64,000 bases of DNA from Streptomyces nodosus (lineage in GTDB: Bacteria > Actinomycetota > Actinomycetes > Streptomycetales > Streptomycetaceae). The stretch lies in assembly GCF_008704995.1 (NCBI RefSeq), contig NZ_CP023747.1, forward strand, positions 2,320,501 through 2,384,500, read 5' to 3'. Position numbers and translations under genes: made by a program. The notes beneath the pieces were generated by a model. The model worked only from the letters and a program-made list of their open reading frames with translations. It searched no databases and had not been told where the DNA came from. Shown piece by piece: positions 7,116-16,117 of this stretch. How positions within the stretch are numbered: the first letter of the stretch is position 1; every line of letters begins with the position of its first letter.

Positions 7116-8591
7116 TCACTGGAACACGGCGACCTTGTCGCGGTACCCGCGCACCGGCGCCGCGTCCCGGTACGGCTCAAGACGGCGCTCGAAGTCGCGT
7201 ACGTACTCGACCGCCCGCGCCGAGCGCATCTCCGACGCCTGCCCGGCGGCCTCGGCTCCCAGCTGGCAGGCCTGGTCGAGCTCGCCGAGGCCCAGCCGCG
7301 CCCCGGCGAGCACCACCCGGCAGAACAGCCGGCTGCGGGCGAACCCGGGCGCCCGCAGCCGGAGCGAGCGCTCGGCGTGCTGGACCGCCGCCCGGTACTG
7401 CTGCAGATCCCGGTGGCAGTGGCCGAACTCGTCGGCGAGCTGCGCCTCGTCGAAGAACCGTGCCCAGTACGGGGCCTCGTCGCCGGGCCGCACGGTCTCC
7501 AGGGCCCGCTCGGCCCGGACCAGGGAGGCCGTGCTCGCCCTGACCTCGCCCAGCACCCCGTGGCCGCGCGCCTCGACGGCGTGCAGCAGCGCCTGGACCA
7601 CCGGCGGCGCCGAGGTGCCGACGCCCTGCTGCGCCACCCGTGCGAGCTGGACCGCCTCGCGCCCATGGCCGAGATAGACGGCCTGGCGGCTCATGGTGAC
7701 CAGCACATACGCGCCGTACAGGCGGTCCCCGGCGGCCTGGGCGAGCCGCAGCGCCTGGACGAAGTAGCGCTGGGCCAGACCGTGCGCGCCGATGTCGTAC
7801 GACGTCCAGCCGGCCAGCCGGGTCAGGTCGGCGGCCGCCGCGAACAGCCGACGGCCGGTCTGCTCGCCGTAGGTGCCGCGCAGCATGGGCTCCGCCTCGT
7901 GCTCCAGATAGCGCACCAGCGCCTGGCGGGCGTGGCCGCCGCCGTAGGCGTGGTCCAGGGCGCGGAACAGCTCGCCGACCGAGCGGAGCGCCGCGATGTC
8001 GCCGCCGCTCACCTTCTGGCCGGGGCCGCGCTCGGACTGGCCCCGCTGACGGGACGGGGATCCCCCCGGTTCGGGCACGGCCGAGGACTTGGGGGCCGCG
8101 GGGCGGCCCTGCGCGGGGATGCGGGGGCCCGGCTCGCCGCGGCCCACCCGGTCGTCGGCGCGGCCGATGAGCCAGTCCCGGCTGGGCACCACGAGCCCCG
8201 CCGGAGTGAAGGCGATCTTGCGCAGCTCGGCATGGCTGCCGGAGTCCTTGCGCCACAGGCCGCCGACGATGTCGACGGCCTCCTCCGGGGTGGCGGCGAA
8301 CTCCAGGCCCGCGTACACCGGGGCGCAGGCGTCCAGGCCCAGGTCCTGTGCCGTGAGCCGGCGTCCCAGCCGCCGGGTGAACACCTCGGCGATCAGCGCG
8401 GGAGTGGTGCCGCGCGGCTGCTGTCCGCGCAGCCAGCGGGTCACCGAGGTCTTGTCGTATCTGAGGTCGAGCCCGTGTTCGAGGCCTAGCTGGTCGACGC
8501 GACGGGCGAGACCTGCGTTGGAGAACCCGGCTTCTGCGATGAGCGCGGCGAGCTGTCGGTTGGGGGTGCGCTGCGCGGGTCGTTCCGTCAT
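7116..8591 (-). CDS. NsdA/NsdB-like regulator (N-terminal helical domain plus TPR-like repeats)
   Basis: A 491-residue cytoplasmic protein. Residues 10-100 contain a conserved segment ('RQLAALIAEAGFSNAGLARR' followed by a K-T-S-V-T-R-W-L-R-G helix-turn-helix-like motif). This closely resembles NsdA, a repressor of aerial development and antibiotic production in S. coelicolor. Residues 190-480 are alpha-helical with TPR-like spacing and A-L-R-L-A-Q-A-A-G type repeats. The link to development is family knowledge, not shown here. I use ATG 8591, with GGAGA about 11 bases upstream. ATG 8648 follows GGGGGAG very closely and is an alternative adding 19 residues. Its start region faces lipB across a 309-base gap. 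Confidence 0.75.
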   Translation of the reverse strand: MTERPAQRTPNRQLAALIAEAGFSNAGLARRVDQLGLEHGLDLRYDKTSVTRWLRGQQPRGTTPALIAEVFTRRLGRRLTAQDLGLDACAPVYAGLEFAATPEEAVDIVGGLWRKDSGSHAELRKIAFTPAGLVVPSRDWLIGRADDRVGRGEPGPRIPAQGRPAAPKSSAVPEPGGSPSRQRGQSERGPGQKVSGGDIAALRSVGELFRALDHAYGGGHARQALVRYLEHEAEPMLRGTYGEQTGRRLFAAAADLTRLAGWTSYDIGAHGLAQRYFVQALRLAQAAGDRLYGAYVLVTMSRQAVYLGHGREAVQLARVAQQGVGTSAPPVVQALLHAVEARGHGVLGEVRASTASLVRAERALETVRPGDEAPYWARFFDEAQLADEFGHCHRDLQQYRAAVQHAERSLRLRAPGFARSRLFCRVVLAGARLGLGELDQACQLGAEAAGQASEMRSARAVEYVRDFERRLEPYRDAAPVRGYRDKVAVFQ

Positions 8592-8900
8592 CTGTGGTGC
8601 GGTCTCCTGCCTTTCGGGCCCCCACCGCGGCCCCCGGGGAGCGCGCATGTCTCCCCCGGACCACCGTGGCTCCCGGATCACGTGTGAACAGCCCTGATGG
8701 CCTCGTTGGACGGCGCGAATGTAGCGGAGAGTGAACGACCGCTTCCGGCCAATGACCTTCATTCATCCGATCGTGTGAGGATTGATCGATCGGCTGACGA
8801 TCGGCCGGCGAACCCACCCGAGGGCATCCGCTCAGCGGCTGGACGTACAGTTGCGTGGGCGCTTTCGCGCCTTACGAAAGCTTCTAGGGAGGCGCTTGCC
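8592..8900. other. Divergent intergenic region between the NsdA-like gene and lipB
   Basis: This gap is less GC-rich than its surroundings. It holds three CGATCG palindromes (8768-8773, 8787-8792, 8798-8803) within 36 bases, a small hairpin GGCGC-TTTC-GCGCC (8858-8871) and the lipB ribosome-binding site TAGGGAGG (8885-8892). No promoter hexamers are clear enough to call, and no gene is visible. Confidence 0.5.
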
Positions 8901-9698
8901 GTGAGTGAGCTGCGGTTCGTCCGGATGGGGTTCGGGGCGGAGGCCGTCGAGTACCAGCAGGCATGGGACGAACAGCGCCGGGTGCACGCCGCCCGCTTCG
9001 CGGACGAGATCCCGGACACCTGTCTGCTGCTGGAGCACCCCCCGGTCTACACGGCCGGACGGCGCACCGCGGACGAGGAGCGGCCCCTGGACGGCACGCC
9101 GGTGATCGACGTGGACCGCGGCGGCAAGATCACCTGGCACGGCCCGGGCCAGCTGGTGGGCTATCCCATCCAGAAGCTCCCCCGCCCCGTCGATGTCGTC
9201 GCCCATGTGCGCCGGCTCGAGGACGCCCTGATCCGCGTCTGCGCCGAGTTCGGCCTGGAGACCACCCGGGTCGAGGGCCGCAGCGGTGTGTGGGTGCTCG
9301 GGGACCCGGTGGCACAGCGCCCCTCGCTCGGCGGCCTCTCCCTGGACTTCGACCCCCGGCTGAACGACGAGGAGTTCGACCCCCGGCTGAACGGCCCCGA
9401 GTACGCGCCCTCCAACGCGGGCCAGCGCGGCGAGGACCGCAAGATCGCGGCGATCGGCATCCGCGTCGCCAAGGGCGTCACGATGCACGGCTTCGCGCTC
9501 AATGTGAACCCGGACAACGCCTGGTTCGACAAGATCATCCCGTGCGGTATCCGGGACGCGGGCGTCACCTCCCTGGCGAACGAGCTGGGCCGCGAGGTCA
9601 CGATCGCGGAGGTGCTGCCGGTGGCGGAACGGCATCTGAAGGACGTACTGGAGAACGCGGAGCTGAAGCCGCGCGTCGTCGACAGGGCGACCGCCTGA
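8901..9698 (+). CDS. lipB: Octanoyl-ACP:protein N-octanoyltransferase
   Basis: A 265-residue LipB, which moves octanoyl from acyl carrier protein to lipoyl domains; LipA downstream then inserts sulfur. The signature '[16 protein letters not shown]' is at about residues 73-88. The catalytic cysteine lies in I-I-P-C-G-I-R and the conserved lysine in '[14 protein letters not shown]'. The protein carries an actinobacterial insertion of about 30 residues before that lysine. The insertion includes a tandem F-D-P-R-L-N repeat encoded by two near-identical 24-bp units at about 9349-9395. GTG 8901 is fixed by AGGGAGG 8 bases upstream; earlier in-frame codons lack a ribosome-binding site. Confidence 0.95.
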   Translation: MSELRFVRMGFGAEAVEYQQAWDEQRRVHAARFADEIPDTCLLLEHPPVYTAGRRTADEERPLDGTPVIDVDRGGKITWHGPGQLVGYPIQKLPRPVDVVAHVRRLEDALIRVCAEFGLETTRVEGRSGVWVLGDPVAQRPSLGGLSLDFDPRLNDEEFDPRLNGPEYAPSNAGQRGEDRKIAAIGIRVAKGVTMHGFALNVNPDNAWFDKIIPCGIRDAGVTSLANELGREVTIAEVLPVAERHLKDVLENAELKPRVVDRATA

Positions 9699-9814
9699 CG
9701 GGAACGGGGCCGCCCGGACGGATGAGATCCACTCCACCGGAGCGCGCCCGGCAGCCCGGGAAGGAACCGGGGTTCCCAGCGGTTGGCCTCCCCGGAAGAA
9801 CCCAATAAAACACG

Positions 9815-9834
9815 GGCGTACCCTGGTGTACGCC
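9815..9834. promoter_or_regulatory. Inverted repeat GGCGTAC-N6-GTACGCC upstream of lipA
   Basis: Seven-base arms separated by six bases, 28 bases before the lipA start and overlapping where a -10 would fall. A second short palindrome, GGAACC-GG-GGTTCC (9763-9776), lies nearer lipB. Either could be a lipB/lipA boundary structure or an operator; no other evidence separates these. Confidence 0.4.
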
Positions 9835-9861
9835 GAAGAATCGAAGCTACAGGGAGCCGAT

Positions 9862-10851
9862 GTGTCCGCAGTCGCACCCGACGGACGCAAGATGCTGCGC
9901 CTGGAGGTCCGCAACAGCCAGACCCCCATCGAGCGCAAGCCCGAGTGGATCAAGACCCGGGCGAAAATGGGTCCCGAGTACACCAAGATGCAGAACCTCG
10001 TGAAGAGCGAGGGACTGCACACGGTCTGCCAGGAGGCCGGCTGCCCGAACATCTATGAGTGCTGGGAGGACCGCGAGGCCACCTTCCTCATCGGCGGCGA
10101 CCAGTGCACCCGGCGCTGCGACTTCTGCCAGATCGACACCGGCAAGCCCGAGGCGCTCGACCGCGACGAGCCCCGCCGGGTGGGCGAGTCGGTGGTCACC
10201 ATGGACCTGAACTACGCCACCATCACCGGTGTCGCCCGCGACGACCTCGAGGACGGCGGCGCCTGGCTCTACGCCGAGACCGTGCGCCAGATCCACCGGC
10301 AGACCGCCGGCCGCGAGGGCGGACACACCAAGGTCGAGCTCCTCGCCCCCGACTTCAACGCGATCCCCGAGCAGTTGGAGGAGGTCTTCTCCTCCCGGCC
10401 CGAGGTCTTCGCGCACAACGTCGAGACGGTCCCGCGGATCTTCAAGCGGATCCGCCCCGGCTTCCGCTACGAGCGCTCTCTGAAGGTCATCACCGCCGCC
10501 CGCGACTACGGCCTGGTCACCAAGTCGAACCTGATCCTCGGCATGGGCGAGACCCGCGAGGAGGTCGTCGAGGCGCTGCGCCAGCTGCACGAGGCCGGCT
10601 GCGAGCTGGTCACCATCACCCAGTACCTGCGCCCGAGCGTCCGCCACCACCCGGTGGAGCGCTGGGTGAAGCCGCAGGAGTTCGTGGAGCTGAAGGAGGA
10701 GGCCGAGCAGATCGGCTTCTCCGGTGTCATGTCCGGCCCGCTGGTGCGCTCCTCGTACCGCGCGGGCCGTCTGTACCGGATGGCGATGGACCAGCGCCAC
10801 GCGGGCGCCGCGCAGCAGGAGGCCGCGCCCGTCGCCTCGCAGGCCGTCTGA
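9862..10851 (+). CDS. lipA: Lipoyl synthase (radical SAM)
   Basis: A 329-residue LipA that inserts two sulfur atoms into protein-bound octanoyl groups, activating pyruvate and 2-oxoglutarate dehydrogenases and the glycine cleavage system. The auxiliary-cluster cysteines are in [12 protein letters not shown] and the radical SAM cluster in C-T-R-R-C-D-F-C. The C-terminal R-S-S-Y-x-A serine ligand is also present ('[11 protein letters not shown]'). Start: GTG 9862 with AGGGA 6 bases upstream gives the family-typical '[19 protein letters not shown]' N-terminus. The reading frame continues to 9826, but without a ribosome-binding site. The gene probably follows lipB transcriptionally, and a strong hairpin comes right after it. 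Confidence 0.96.
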   Translation: MSAVAPDGRKMLRLEVRNSQTPIERKPEWIKTRAKMGPEYTKMQNLVKSEGLHTVCQEAGCPNIYECWEDREATFLIGGDQCTRRCDFCQIDTGKPEALDRDEPRRVGESVVTMDLNYATITGVARDDLEDGGAWLYAETVRQIHRQTAGREGGHTKVELLAPDFNAIPEQLEEVFSSRPEVFAHNVETVPRIFKRIRPGFRYERSLKVITAARDYGLVTKSNLILGMGETREEVVEALRQLHEAGCELVTITQYLRPSVRHHPVERWVKPQEFVELKEEAEQIGFSGVMSGPLVRSSYRAGRLYRMAMDQRHAGAAQQEAAPVASQAV

Positions 10852-10867
10852 CGATCCGGCCTCCGCA

Positions 10868-10896
10868 CGGGAACTGGCACCGGGTGCCAGTTCCCG
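10868..10896 (+). terminator. lipA terminator hairpin
   Basis: CGGGAACTGGCACC and its exact reverse complement with one base between, 17 bases after the lipA stop. No T-tract, as is common in this group. Confidence 0.75.
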
Positions 10897-11030
10897 GGTG
10901 TGAATCCGCGCACAGGCGCCCACCACCCGGGAACGACCGGAACGACGCGGCTCCGCCCGTCCCCGCAGCTGAGGGACGCGTCGGGGCCGCGTCCGGCTTT
11001 GCGGCCCCCGTATCAAGGCTTCACGGGCGT

Positions 11031-11059
11031 TTGACCGCCCGGTCACGCCCTGGTAACAC
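11031..11059 (+). promoter_or_regulatory. Likely vegetative promoter of the 66-residue protein gene
   Basis: TTGACC (11031-11036) and TAACAC (11054-11059) are separated by exactly 17 bases, a good match to an HrdB-type promoter. It would give a leader of about 65 bases before ATG 11131. The rest of the interval 10897-11130 shows no gene. Confidence 0.6.
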
Positions 11060-11130
11060 CGAACAGTGAGCCTGGTACCACGTTCTGTACGACCCTGATC
11101 GAGAGCCACCCGATCCGAGGGGGAACCTCC

Positions 11131-11331
11131 ATGCTGCAGGCCGCTCCCGTGCGCGCCACCGCCATTCCGTCGTTCGCCGGTGCACTCCGTGCCATCGAGT
11201 CCCTGATCCTGAGCGGCGGTCAGCAGACCGCCCGCCGCAACGCCTGGAACTCCGTTCTGGAGGACCGCCGCCGTGCCAAGGACCGCGTCGAGGCGCAGCG
11301 TGTCCTGGAGAGCGCGGCATCGGGCTCCTGA
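11131..11331 (+). CDS. Conserved small protein of unknown function (66 residues)
   Basis: A short basic protein beginning 'MLQAAPVRATAIPSFAGALR' and continuing as a predicted amphipathic helix rich in Arg and Ala ('NAWNSVLEDRRRAKDRVEAQ'). It has no signal peptide or cysteines. I recall a very similar small protein at the same place after lipA in other streptomycetes, but no function. GAGGGGG lies about 8 bases upstream of ATG 11131, and a well-spaced -35/-10 pair precedes it, so expression looks real. It sits alone between the lipA hairpin and the DUF4191 gene. Confidence 0.75.
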   Translation: MLQAAPVRATAIPSFAGALRAIESLILSGGQQTARRNAWNSVLEDRRRAKDRVEAQRVLESAASGS

Positions 11332-11419
11332 CCGCCGCAGGCAGCCCCCGGAGCGGTCCCGCCGCCCCATCGCGGCACTGCCGTCGTCGCCGCTTCCCGG
11401 GCCACGTAGACTTCGTGCC

Positions 11420-12118
11420 ATGGCGAGGAAGGAACCGGCAGCGGACGCTGCGAACGCCGGGCGACTGAAACAGATCGTCCTGACCTACAAGATGACCCGC
11501 AAGGCCGACCCGAAAATCGGTCTTGTACTCGCGGCTGTCGGAATCGTCACCTTCGGTGTCTTCCTCGCGATCGGTTTCTTGATCGGTCACCCCATCTATC
11601 TCGGCATCCTGGGCCTCCTGCTCGCCTTCCTCGCGACGGCGATCGTCTTCGGACGCCGGGCGGAACGGGCCGCCTTCGGCCAGATGGAGGGCCAGCCGGG
11701 CGCCGCCGCGGCCGTCCTGGACAACATCGGCCGGGGCTGGACCACCACTCCGGCGGTCGCGATGAACCGCAGCCAGGACGTGGTGCACCGCGCGGTCGGC
11801 AAGGCCGGCATCGTGCTGGTCGCGGAGGGCAACCCCAACCGGGTCAAGAGCCTGCTGGCCGCCGAGAAGAAGCGGATGGCCAGGGTCGTCGCCGACGTAC
11901 CGGTGCACGATGTGCTCGTCGGCACGGGCGAGGGCCAGACCCAGCTGAAGAAGCTGCGTACCACGATGCTGAAGTTCCCCCGGGTGCTGTCCGGCCCCCA
12001 GGTGACCGCGACCAACGACCGGCTGCGGGCGATGGGCGACCTGATGAGCAACATGCCCCTGCCGAAGGGTCCGCTGCCGAAGGGGATGCGGATGCCCAAG
12101 GGCGGCCGTATGCGGTGA
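11420..12118 (+). CDS. DUF4191 membrane protein
   Basis: A 232-residue integral membrane protein of the actinobacterial DUF4191 family. Two adjacent transmembrane helices occupy about residues 35-80 ('[20 protein letters not shown]' and the next hydrophobic run). A cytoplasmic domain follows, with '[20 protein letters not shown]' and a V-H-R-A-V-G-K-x-G-I-V-L-V segment. The C-terminus repeats P-L-P-K-G and is Lys/Met/Gly-rich. Function unknown; it is a core actinobacterial gene, usually next to lipA and RDD-protein genes, as here. The ATG lies 7 bases after TAGACT (11407-11412) with no Shine-Dalgarno sequence, so it is leaderless. Confidence 0.88.
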   Translation: MARKEPAADAANAGRLKQIVLTYKMTRKADPKIGLVLAAVGIVTFGVFLAIGFLIGHPIYLGILGLLLAFLATAIVFGRRAERAAFGQMEGQPGAAAAVLDNIGRGWTTTPAVAMNRSQDVVHRAVGKAGIVLVAEGNPNRVKSLLAAEKKRMARVVADVPVHDVLVGTGEGQTQLKKLRTTMLKFPRVLSGPQVTATNDRLRAMGDLMSNMPLPKGPLPKGMRMPKGGRMR

Positions 12119-12145
12119 CACCGCGACCACGCTCGCCGAACGGTC

Positions 12146-12187
12146 GGGCCCGGGGAACCTGGACGGTTCCCCGGGCCCTCGGCTTTT
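12146..12187 (+). terminator. Strong terminator after the DUF4191 gene
   Basis: GGGCCCGGGGAACC, loop TGGAC, then GGTTCCCCGGGCCC: a perfect 14-bp stem followed by TCGGCTTTT. It stands between converging genes and may act in both directions. Confidence 0.85.
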
Positions 12188-12245
12188 CCCGGGTGTGCCC
12201 GGCTGTGTTCCCGGGGTGTCTCAGATGAAACGGACCTCGGGTGTG

Positions 12246-12713
12246 TCAGATGCGGACCTCGACCGTCCTCGCCACCCGGTCGTGCAGGCCCCTGCCGTCG
12301 CGGTCCCAGATCAGCGCCGGAACGGCCAGGCAGAGCAGGACCGTGCGGGCCAGGACGCGCAGCGGGGCGACCCGGCCGGTGTCCACCGCCACCACCCGCA
12401 ACCCGAACAGTCGCTTGCCGGGGGTGAACCCGACGGTGCCGACCGTCAGGATGCTGAGCACGAAGAAGACGAGCAGGGCCCAGTTCCCGGTCGCCTGGTC
12501 GTATCCGTCGCTCAGCAGGCCGTATGCGATCAAGAGGCACAGCCCCCAGTCGACGGCGAGGGCTCCGATGCGCCGGCCCGGGCGGGCGATCGAGCCCGGC
12601 CCCTCCTGTGGAAGACCGAGCTGCTCTCCCCGGTGTCCGAGGTCCGCCCCGGCCTCCTCGATGGCCGCGCGGGGACCGGAGAGCCACGATCCGATTGCTT
12701 GCCTGTTGTCCAC
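12246..12713 (-). CDS. RDD-family membrane protein
   Basis: A 155-residue RDD protein. The defining Arg-Asp-Asp region is represented by [10 protein letters not shown] near residue 50. Hydrophobic helices follow at about 52-70, 80-100 and 120-140, with [10 protein letters not shown] between them, a hallmark of the family. The family is linked to ion or small-molecule transport in some bacteria, but the function is not settled. The GTG start lies 6 bases after TACCGT (minus strand, 12720-12725) with no ribosome-binding site, so it is likely leaderless. Its promoter is back to back with the GlnR-controlled glnA promoter region. Confidence 0.88.
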   Translation of the reverse strand: MDNRQAIGSWLSGPRAAIEEAGADLGHRGEQLGLPQEGPGSIARPGRRIGALAVDWGLCLLIAYGLLSDGYDQATGNWALLVFFVLSILTVGTVGFTPGKRLFGLRVVAVDTGRVAPLRVLARTVLLCLAVPALIWDRDGRGLHDRVARTVEVRI

Positions 12714-12776
12714 CCGTCCACGGTACTGCGCCCGCTTCCGGCTCCAGGGAGGAGGGGTCTTCCGGACACGCGCCGG

Positions 12777-12814
12777 TTAACCTGGGAGAAACAAACGGGT
12801 CACGCCCGGGAAAT
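12777..12814 (+). promoter_or_regulatory. GlnR box of glnA (a1-b1-a2-b2)
   Basis: TTAAC-N6-GAAAC-N6-GTCAC-N6-GAAAT fits the published GlnR consensus gTnAc-n6-GaAAc arranged as two tandem copies, at 95 bases before glnA. GlnR is the nitrogen-limitation activator of streptomycetes, so glnA here should be induced by nitrogen starvation. Confidence 0.85.
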
Positions 12815-12908
12815 CCCTCGTCTTTATGGTCGGCTGGAGCGCGCCACCGAACTGGCCGCACCAACGAACTACCATCCCGGCACGGACGGTCGGGAGCAGG
12901 AGGGCTGG

Positions 12909-14318
12909 ATGTTCCAGAACGCCGACGAAACCAAGAAGTTCATCGCGGACGAGGACGTCAAGTTCGTCGACATCCGTTTCTGCGACCTGCCGGGCGTCAT
13001 GCAGCACTTCACGGTGCCCGTCGAGGCGTTCGACCCGGACGAGGAGCTGGCCTTCGACGGATCCTCGATCCGCGGCTTCCAGGCCATTCACGAGTCCGAC
13101 ATGGCGCTGCGCGCGGACCTGGCGACCGCCCGGGTCGACCCCTTCCGCCGCGACAAGACGCTGAACATCAACTTCTTCATCCACGACCCGATCACGGGCG
13201 AGCAGTACTCCCGTGACCCGCGGAACGTGGCGAAGAAGGCCGAGGCCTATCTCGCCTCCACCGGGATCGCCGACACGGCGTACTTCGGGCCCGAGGCCGA
13301 GTTCTACGTCTTCGACAGCGTCCGCTTCGCCACCAGCGCGAACGAGTCCTTCTACCACATCGACTCCGAGGCCGGCGCCTGGAACACGGGCGCCGTCGAG
13401 GACAACCGTGGGTACAAGGTCCGTTACAAGGGCGGCTACTTCCCGGTCCCGCCGGTCGACCACTTCGCCGATCTGCGCGCCGAGATCTCTCTGGAGCTGG
13501 ACCGGAACGGCCTGAAGGTCGAGCGCCAGCATCACGAGGTGGGCACCGCGGGCCAGGCCGAGATCAACTACAAGTTCAACACGCTGCTCGCCGCCGCCGA
13601 CGACCTCCAGCTCTTCAAGTACATCGTGAAGAACGTCGCCTGGCGCAACGGCAAGACCGCGACCTTCATGCCGAAGCCGATCTTCGGCGACAACGGTTCG
13701 GGCATGCATGTCCACCAGTCGCTGTGGAGCAACGGCGACCCGCTGTTCTACGACGAGGCCGGTTACGCGGGCCTCTCGGACATGGCCCGCTACTACATCG
13801 GCGGCATCCTCAAGCACGCCCCGGCGCTGCTGGCCTTCACCAACCCGACGGTGAACTCCTACCACCGCCTGGTGCCGGGCTTCGAGGCGCCGGTCAACCT
13901 GGTGTACTCGCAGCGCAACCGGTCCGCGGCGATGCGTATCCCGATCACGGGCTCCAACCCGAAGGCCAAGCGTGTCGAGTTCCGCGCGCCCGACGCCTCC
14001 GGCAACCCCTATCTGGCGTTCTCCGCCCTGCTGCTCGCGGGCCTGGACGGCGTCAAGAACAAGATCGAGCCGGCCGAGCCGATCGACAAGGACCTCTATG
14101 AGCTGGCTCCCGAGGAGCACGCCAATGTGGCGCAGGTCCCGACCTCGCTCGAGGCCGTCCTCGACGCCCTCGAGGAGGACCACGAGTTCCTTCTCCAGGG
14201 CGACGTCTTCACCCCGGACCTGATCGAGACCTGGGTCGACCTCAAGCGCACCACCGAGATCGCCCCTCTGCAGCTGCGTCCGCACCCGCACGAGTTCGAG
14301 CTCTACTTCGACGTGTGA
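12909..14318 (+). CDS. glnA: Glutamine synthetase type I (beta subtype)
   Basis: A 469-residue GSI enzyme forming glutamine from glutamate, ammonia and ATP as a dodecamer. The N-terminal beta-grasp domain has D-G-S-S-I-R-G-F. The catalytic domain has the metal and ATP motifs '[12 protein letters not shown]' and '[20 protein letters not shown]'. The adenylylation site is residue 397, a Tyr in [10 protein letters not shown], so the enzyme can be switched off by GlnE, encoded 28 kb downstream. AGGAGGG lies 4 bases before ATG 12909. The tandem GlnR box at 12777 predicts activation under nitrogen limitation, and a hairpin follows the stop. Confidence 0.97.
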   Translation: MFQNADETKKFIADEDVKFVDIRFCDLPGVMQHFTVPVEAFDPDEELAFDGSSIRGFQAIHESDMALRADLATARVDPFRRDKTLNINFFIHDPITGEQYSRDPRNVAKKAEAYLASTGIADTAYFGPEAEFYVFDSVRFATSANESFYHIDSEAGAWNTGAVEDNRGYKVRYKGGYFPVPPVDHFADLRAEISLELDRNGLKVERQHHEVGTAGQAEINYKFNTLLAAADDLQLFKYIVKNVAWRNGKTATFMPKPIFGDNGSGMHVHQSLWSNGDPLFYDEAGYAGLSDMARYYIGGILKHAPALLAFTNPTVNSYHRLVPGFEAPVNLVYSQRNRSAAMRIPITGSNPKAKRVEFRAPDASGNPYLAFSALLLAGLDGVKNKIEPAEPIDKDLYELAPEEHANVAQVPTSLEAVLDALEEDHEFLLQGDVFTPDLIETWVDLKRTTEIAPLQLRPHPHEFELYFDV

Positions 14319-14359
14319 GCCGGCCCGGCCGGCCTCGTTCTCCGGCCCGGTGCTCCCGT

Positions 14360-14391
14360 GGAGCCCCCGTCACCCTGGTGGCGGGGGCTCC
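14360..14391 (+). terminator. glnA terminator hairpin
   Basis: GGAGCCCCCG pairs with CGGGGGCTCC, and an inner CACC-CT-GGTG extends the stem to nearly 15 bp. It lies 41 bases after the glnA stop; the remainder of 14319-14535 shows no gene. Confidence 0.75.
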
Positions 14392-14535
14392 GTCGCGTCC
14401 TGCGGCCCCGAAGGAGGGCTCCAGGGAGACTCTTTGCCCATCGTGGAGGCGTTCGGGACCGGCTCATGGGTGGGGATGGGAGCACAATGGGGGTGGGACG
14501 AGTGCCTTACTGACGGGTACTGCGGGGTGATGCAG

Positions 14536-15456
14536 ATGCGGAGCCGGTTCCGGAGCGATCGGCGGCTGACCGTGCGGATGACGGTCACGCTGTTCCTGCT
14601 CGGTTTGCTGTATGTGGCGTTCGTCGCCGCGTTGATCGCGTTGCTGAAGTCCTGGGTGCTGGTCGTCGTGATCGCGGCGCTGGCGCTGGGCGCGCAGTAC
14701 TGGTTCTCGGACCGGATCGCGCTCTACGCGATGCACGGGCGGATCGTGGAGCGGGAGGAGTACCCGCAGCTGCACGGGGTGATCGACCGGCTGTGTGCCG
14801 TGGCGGACATGCCCAAACCGCTCGTCGCCGTGTCCGGTATGGACATGCCGAACGCGTTCGCCACCGGACGCAATCCCGATCACGCCGTGGTGTGTGTGAC
14901 CACCGGGCTGTTGCGGCGGCTGGAGCCGGACGAGCTGGAGGGTGTGCTCGCGCACGAACTGTCCCACGTCGCCCACAAGGACGTCGCGGTGATCACGGTG
15001 GCGTCGTTCCTCGGGGTGATCGCGGGGCTGGTCGTCCGGTTCGCCTTCTACTCGGAGCTCTTCGGGCGGGGCCGCAGGGACCAGAACACGGTGGTCGTGC
15101 TGGGCGCCGTCATGGGGGTCTCGGCGCTCGTCTACGCGATCAGCTTCCTGCTGATCCGGGCGCTGTCCCGGTACCGGGAGCTGGCCGCCGACCGGGCGGC
15201 CGCCCATCTGACCGGGCGTCCCTCGGTGCTGGCCTCCGCGCTGACCAAGGTCACCGGGGACATCTCCCGTATCCCGACGCGGGACCTGCGCACCGCACAG
15301 GCCTTCAACGCCTTCTACTTCACCCCCGCCTTCGGCGCCGAGCCGGGCCTGTCCCGTCTCTTCTCCACCCACCCGACCCTGGAGCAGCGGCTCGAGCAGC
15401 TCGCCCGTATCTCCACGGAACTGGGCGAGGCGGCGGCGCCGGGAAAGGCGGGCTGA
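14536..15456 (+). CDS. htpX: HtpX-like M48 zinc metalloprotease
   Basis: A 306-residue membrane protease of the M48B family, which degrades damaged membrane proteins. Two hydrophobic helices at about residues 12-55 are followed by the active-site helix H-E-L-S-H, with zinc-binding histidines and the catalytic Glu, then two further helices. The third zinc ligand is the Glu in R-E-L-A-A-D-R. The S-T-H-P-T-x-x-x-R-L motif near the end is typical of HtpX. I chose ATG 14536 after a GGGGTG; GTG 14527 is also in frame. The next gene begins 6 bases after the stop and encodes PspAB, so the pair is an operon. Confidence 0.9.
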   Translation: MRSRFRSDRRLTVRMTVTLFLLGLLYVAFVAALIALLKSWVLVVVIAALALGAQYWFSDRIALYAMHGRIVEREEYPQLHGVIDRLCAVADMPKPLVAVSGMDMPNAFATGRNPDHAVVCVTTGLLRRLEPDELEGVLAHELSHVAHKDVAVITVASFLGVIAGLVVRFAFYSELFGRGRRDQNTVVVLGAVMGVSALVYAISFLLIRALSRYRELAADRAAAHLTGRPSVLASALTKVTGDISRIPTRDLRTAQAFNAFYFTPAFGAEPGLSRLFSTHPTLEQRLEQLARISTELGEAAAPGKAG

Positions 15457-15462
15457 GCGCAG

Positions 15463-16047
15463 ATGGGATTCCTCGACATCCTGTTCGGTCGCACCAAGCC
15501 CGTGGCGCCCGACCTCGACCAGCTCTTCGCCCTGCCCTCGGCGGCGATCACGCTGGAGGCCGCGGCCGGGTTCACCCCGACCGGGACCGGAGCGGTCTGC
15601 TTCGCCACCGTCGAGGGCGGTGCCTTCGCCGAGACCAACCGCGAGGTGCAGGCGCTCCTCGACGCGGACACCGACCGCACCGGACCGCCCGTCGAGCTGC
15701 AACGGGACGACTACGGGTACTCCTGGCTGGTGTCCCGCCGTACGCCCGAGCAGCTGACCGCGCTGGTCAACGATCTGCACGCGGTGAACAGCGCGATGGA
15801 GGTCAACGGTTTCGGACCGCAGCTGCTGTGTTCGACGGCCTGCTTCGAGGACGGGCGCGGGCGGCGGCTGGCCCTGGTGTATCTCTACAAGCGCGGCACC
15901 TTCTACCCCTTCGCGCCGCTCGCCGAGCAGGGCGAACGGCGCGACAACCCGCTGGAACTGCAGATCAAGGCGGTGCTCGCCGACGATCTGCGGATCGAGC
16001 AGGACCTCGGCCGCTGGTTCCCGATCTGGGGCGCCCCCGGCCTGTGA
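15463..16047 (+). CDS. PspA-associated protein PspAB
   Basis: A 194-residue soluble protein recognised by its N-terminus 'MGFLDILFGRTKPVAPDLDQ', the following L-F-A-L-P-S-A-A-I-T-L and the C-terminal L-G-R-W-F-P-I-W-G-x-P-G. These are features of the actinobacterial PspAB family, linked to the phage-shock/envelope-stress system. Its biochemical role is not established. The 6-base gap behind htpX shows co-transcription and supports an envelope quality-control job. No strong ribosome-binding site is visible, so translation may be coupled to htpX. Confidence 0.8.
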   Translation: MGFLDILFGRTKPVAPDLDQLFALPSAAITLEAAAGFTPTGTGAVCFATVEGGAFAETNREVQALLDADTDRTGPPVELQRDDYGYSWLVSRRTPEQLTALVNDLHAVNSAMEVNGFGPQLLCSTACFEDGRGRRLALVYLYKRGTFYPFAPLAEQGERRDNPLELQIKAVLADDLRIEQDLGRWFPIWGAPGL

Positions 16048-16117
16048 CCCCTTCCGGTGCACCGGGAACCCGGCGGAACCCGCACCGGCGCGGCCCCCGC
16101 CGTGCGTGAATGGGCGC

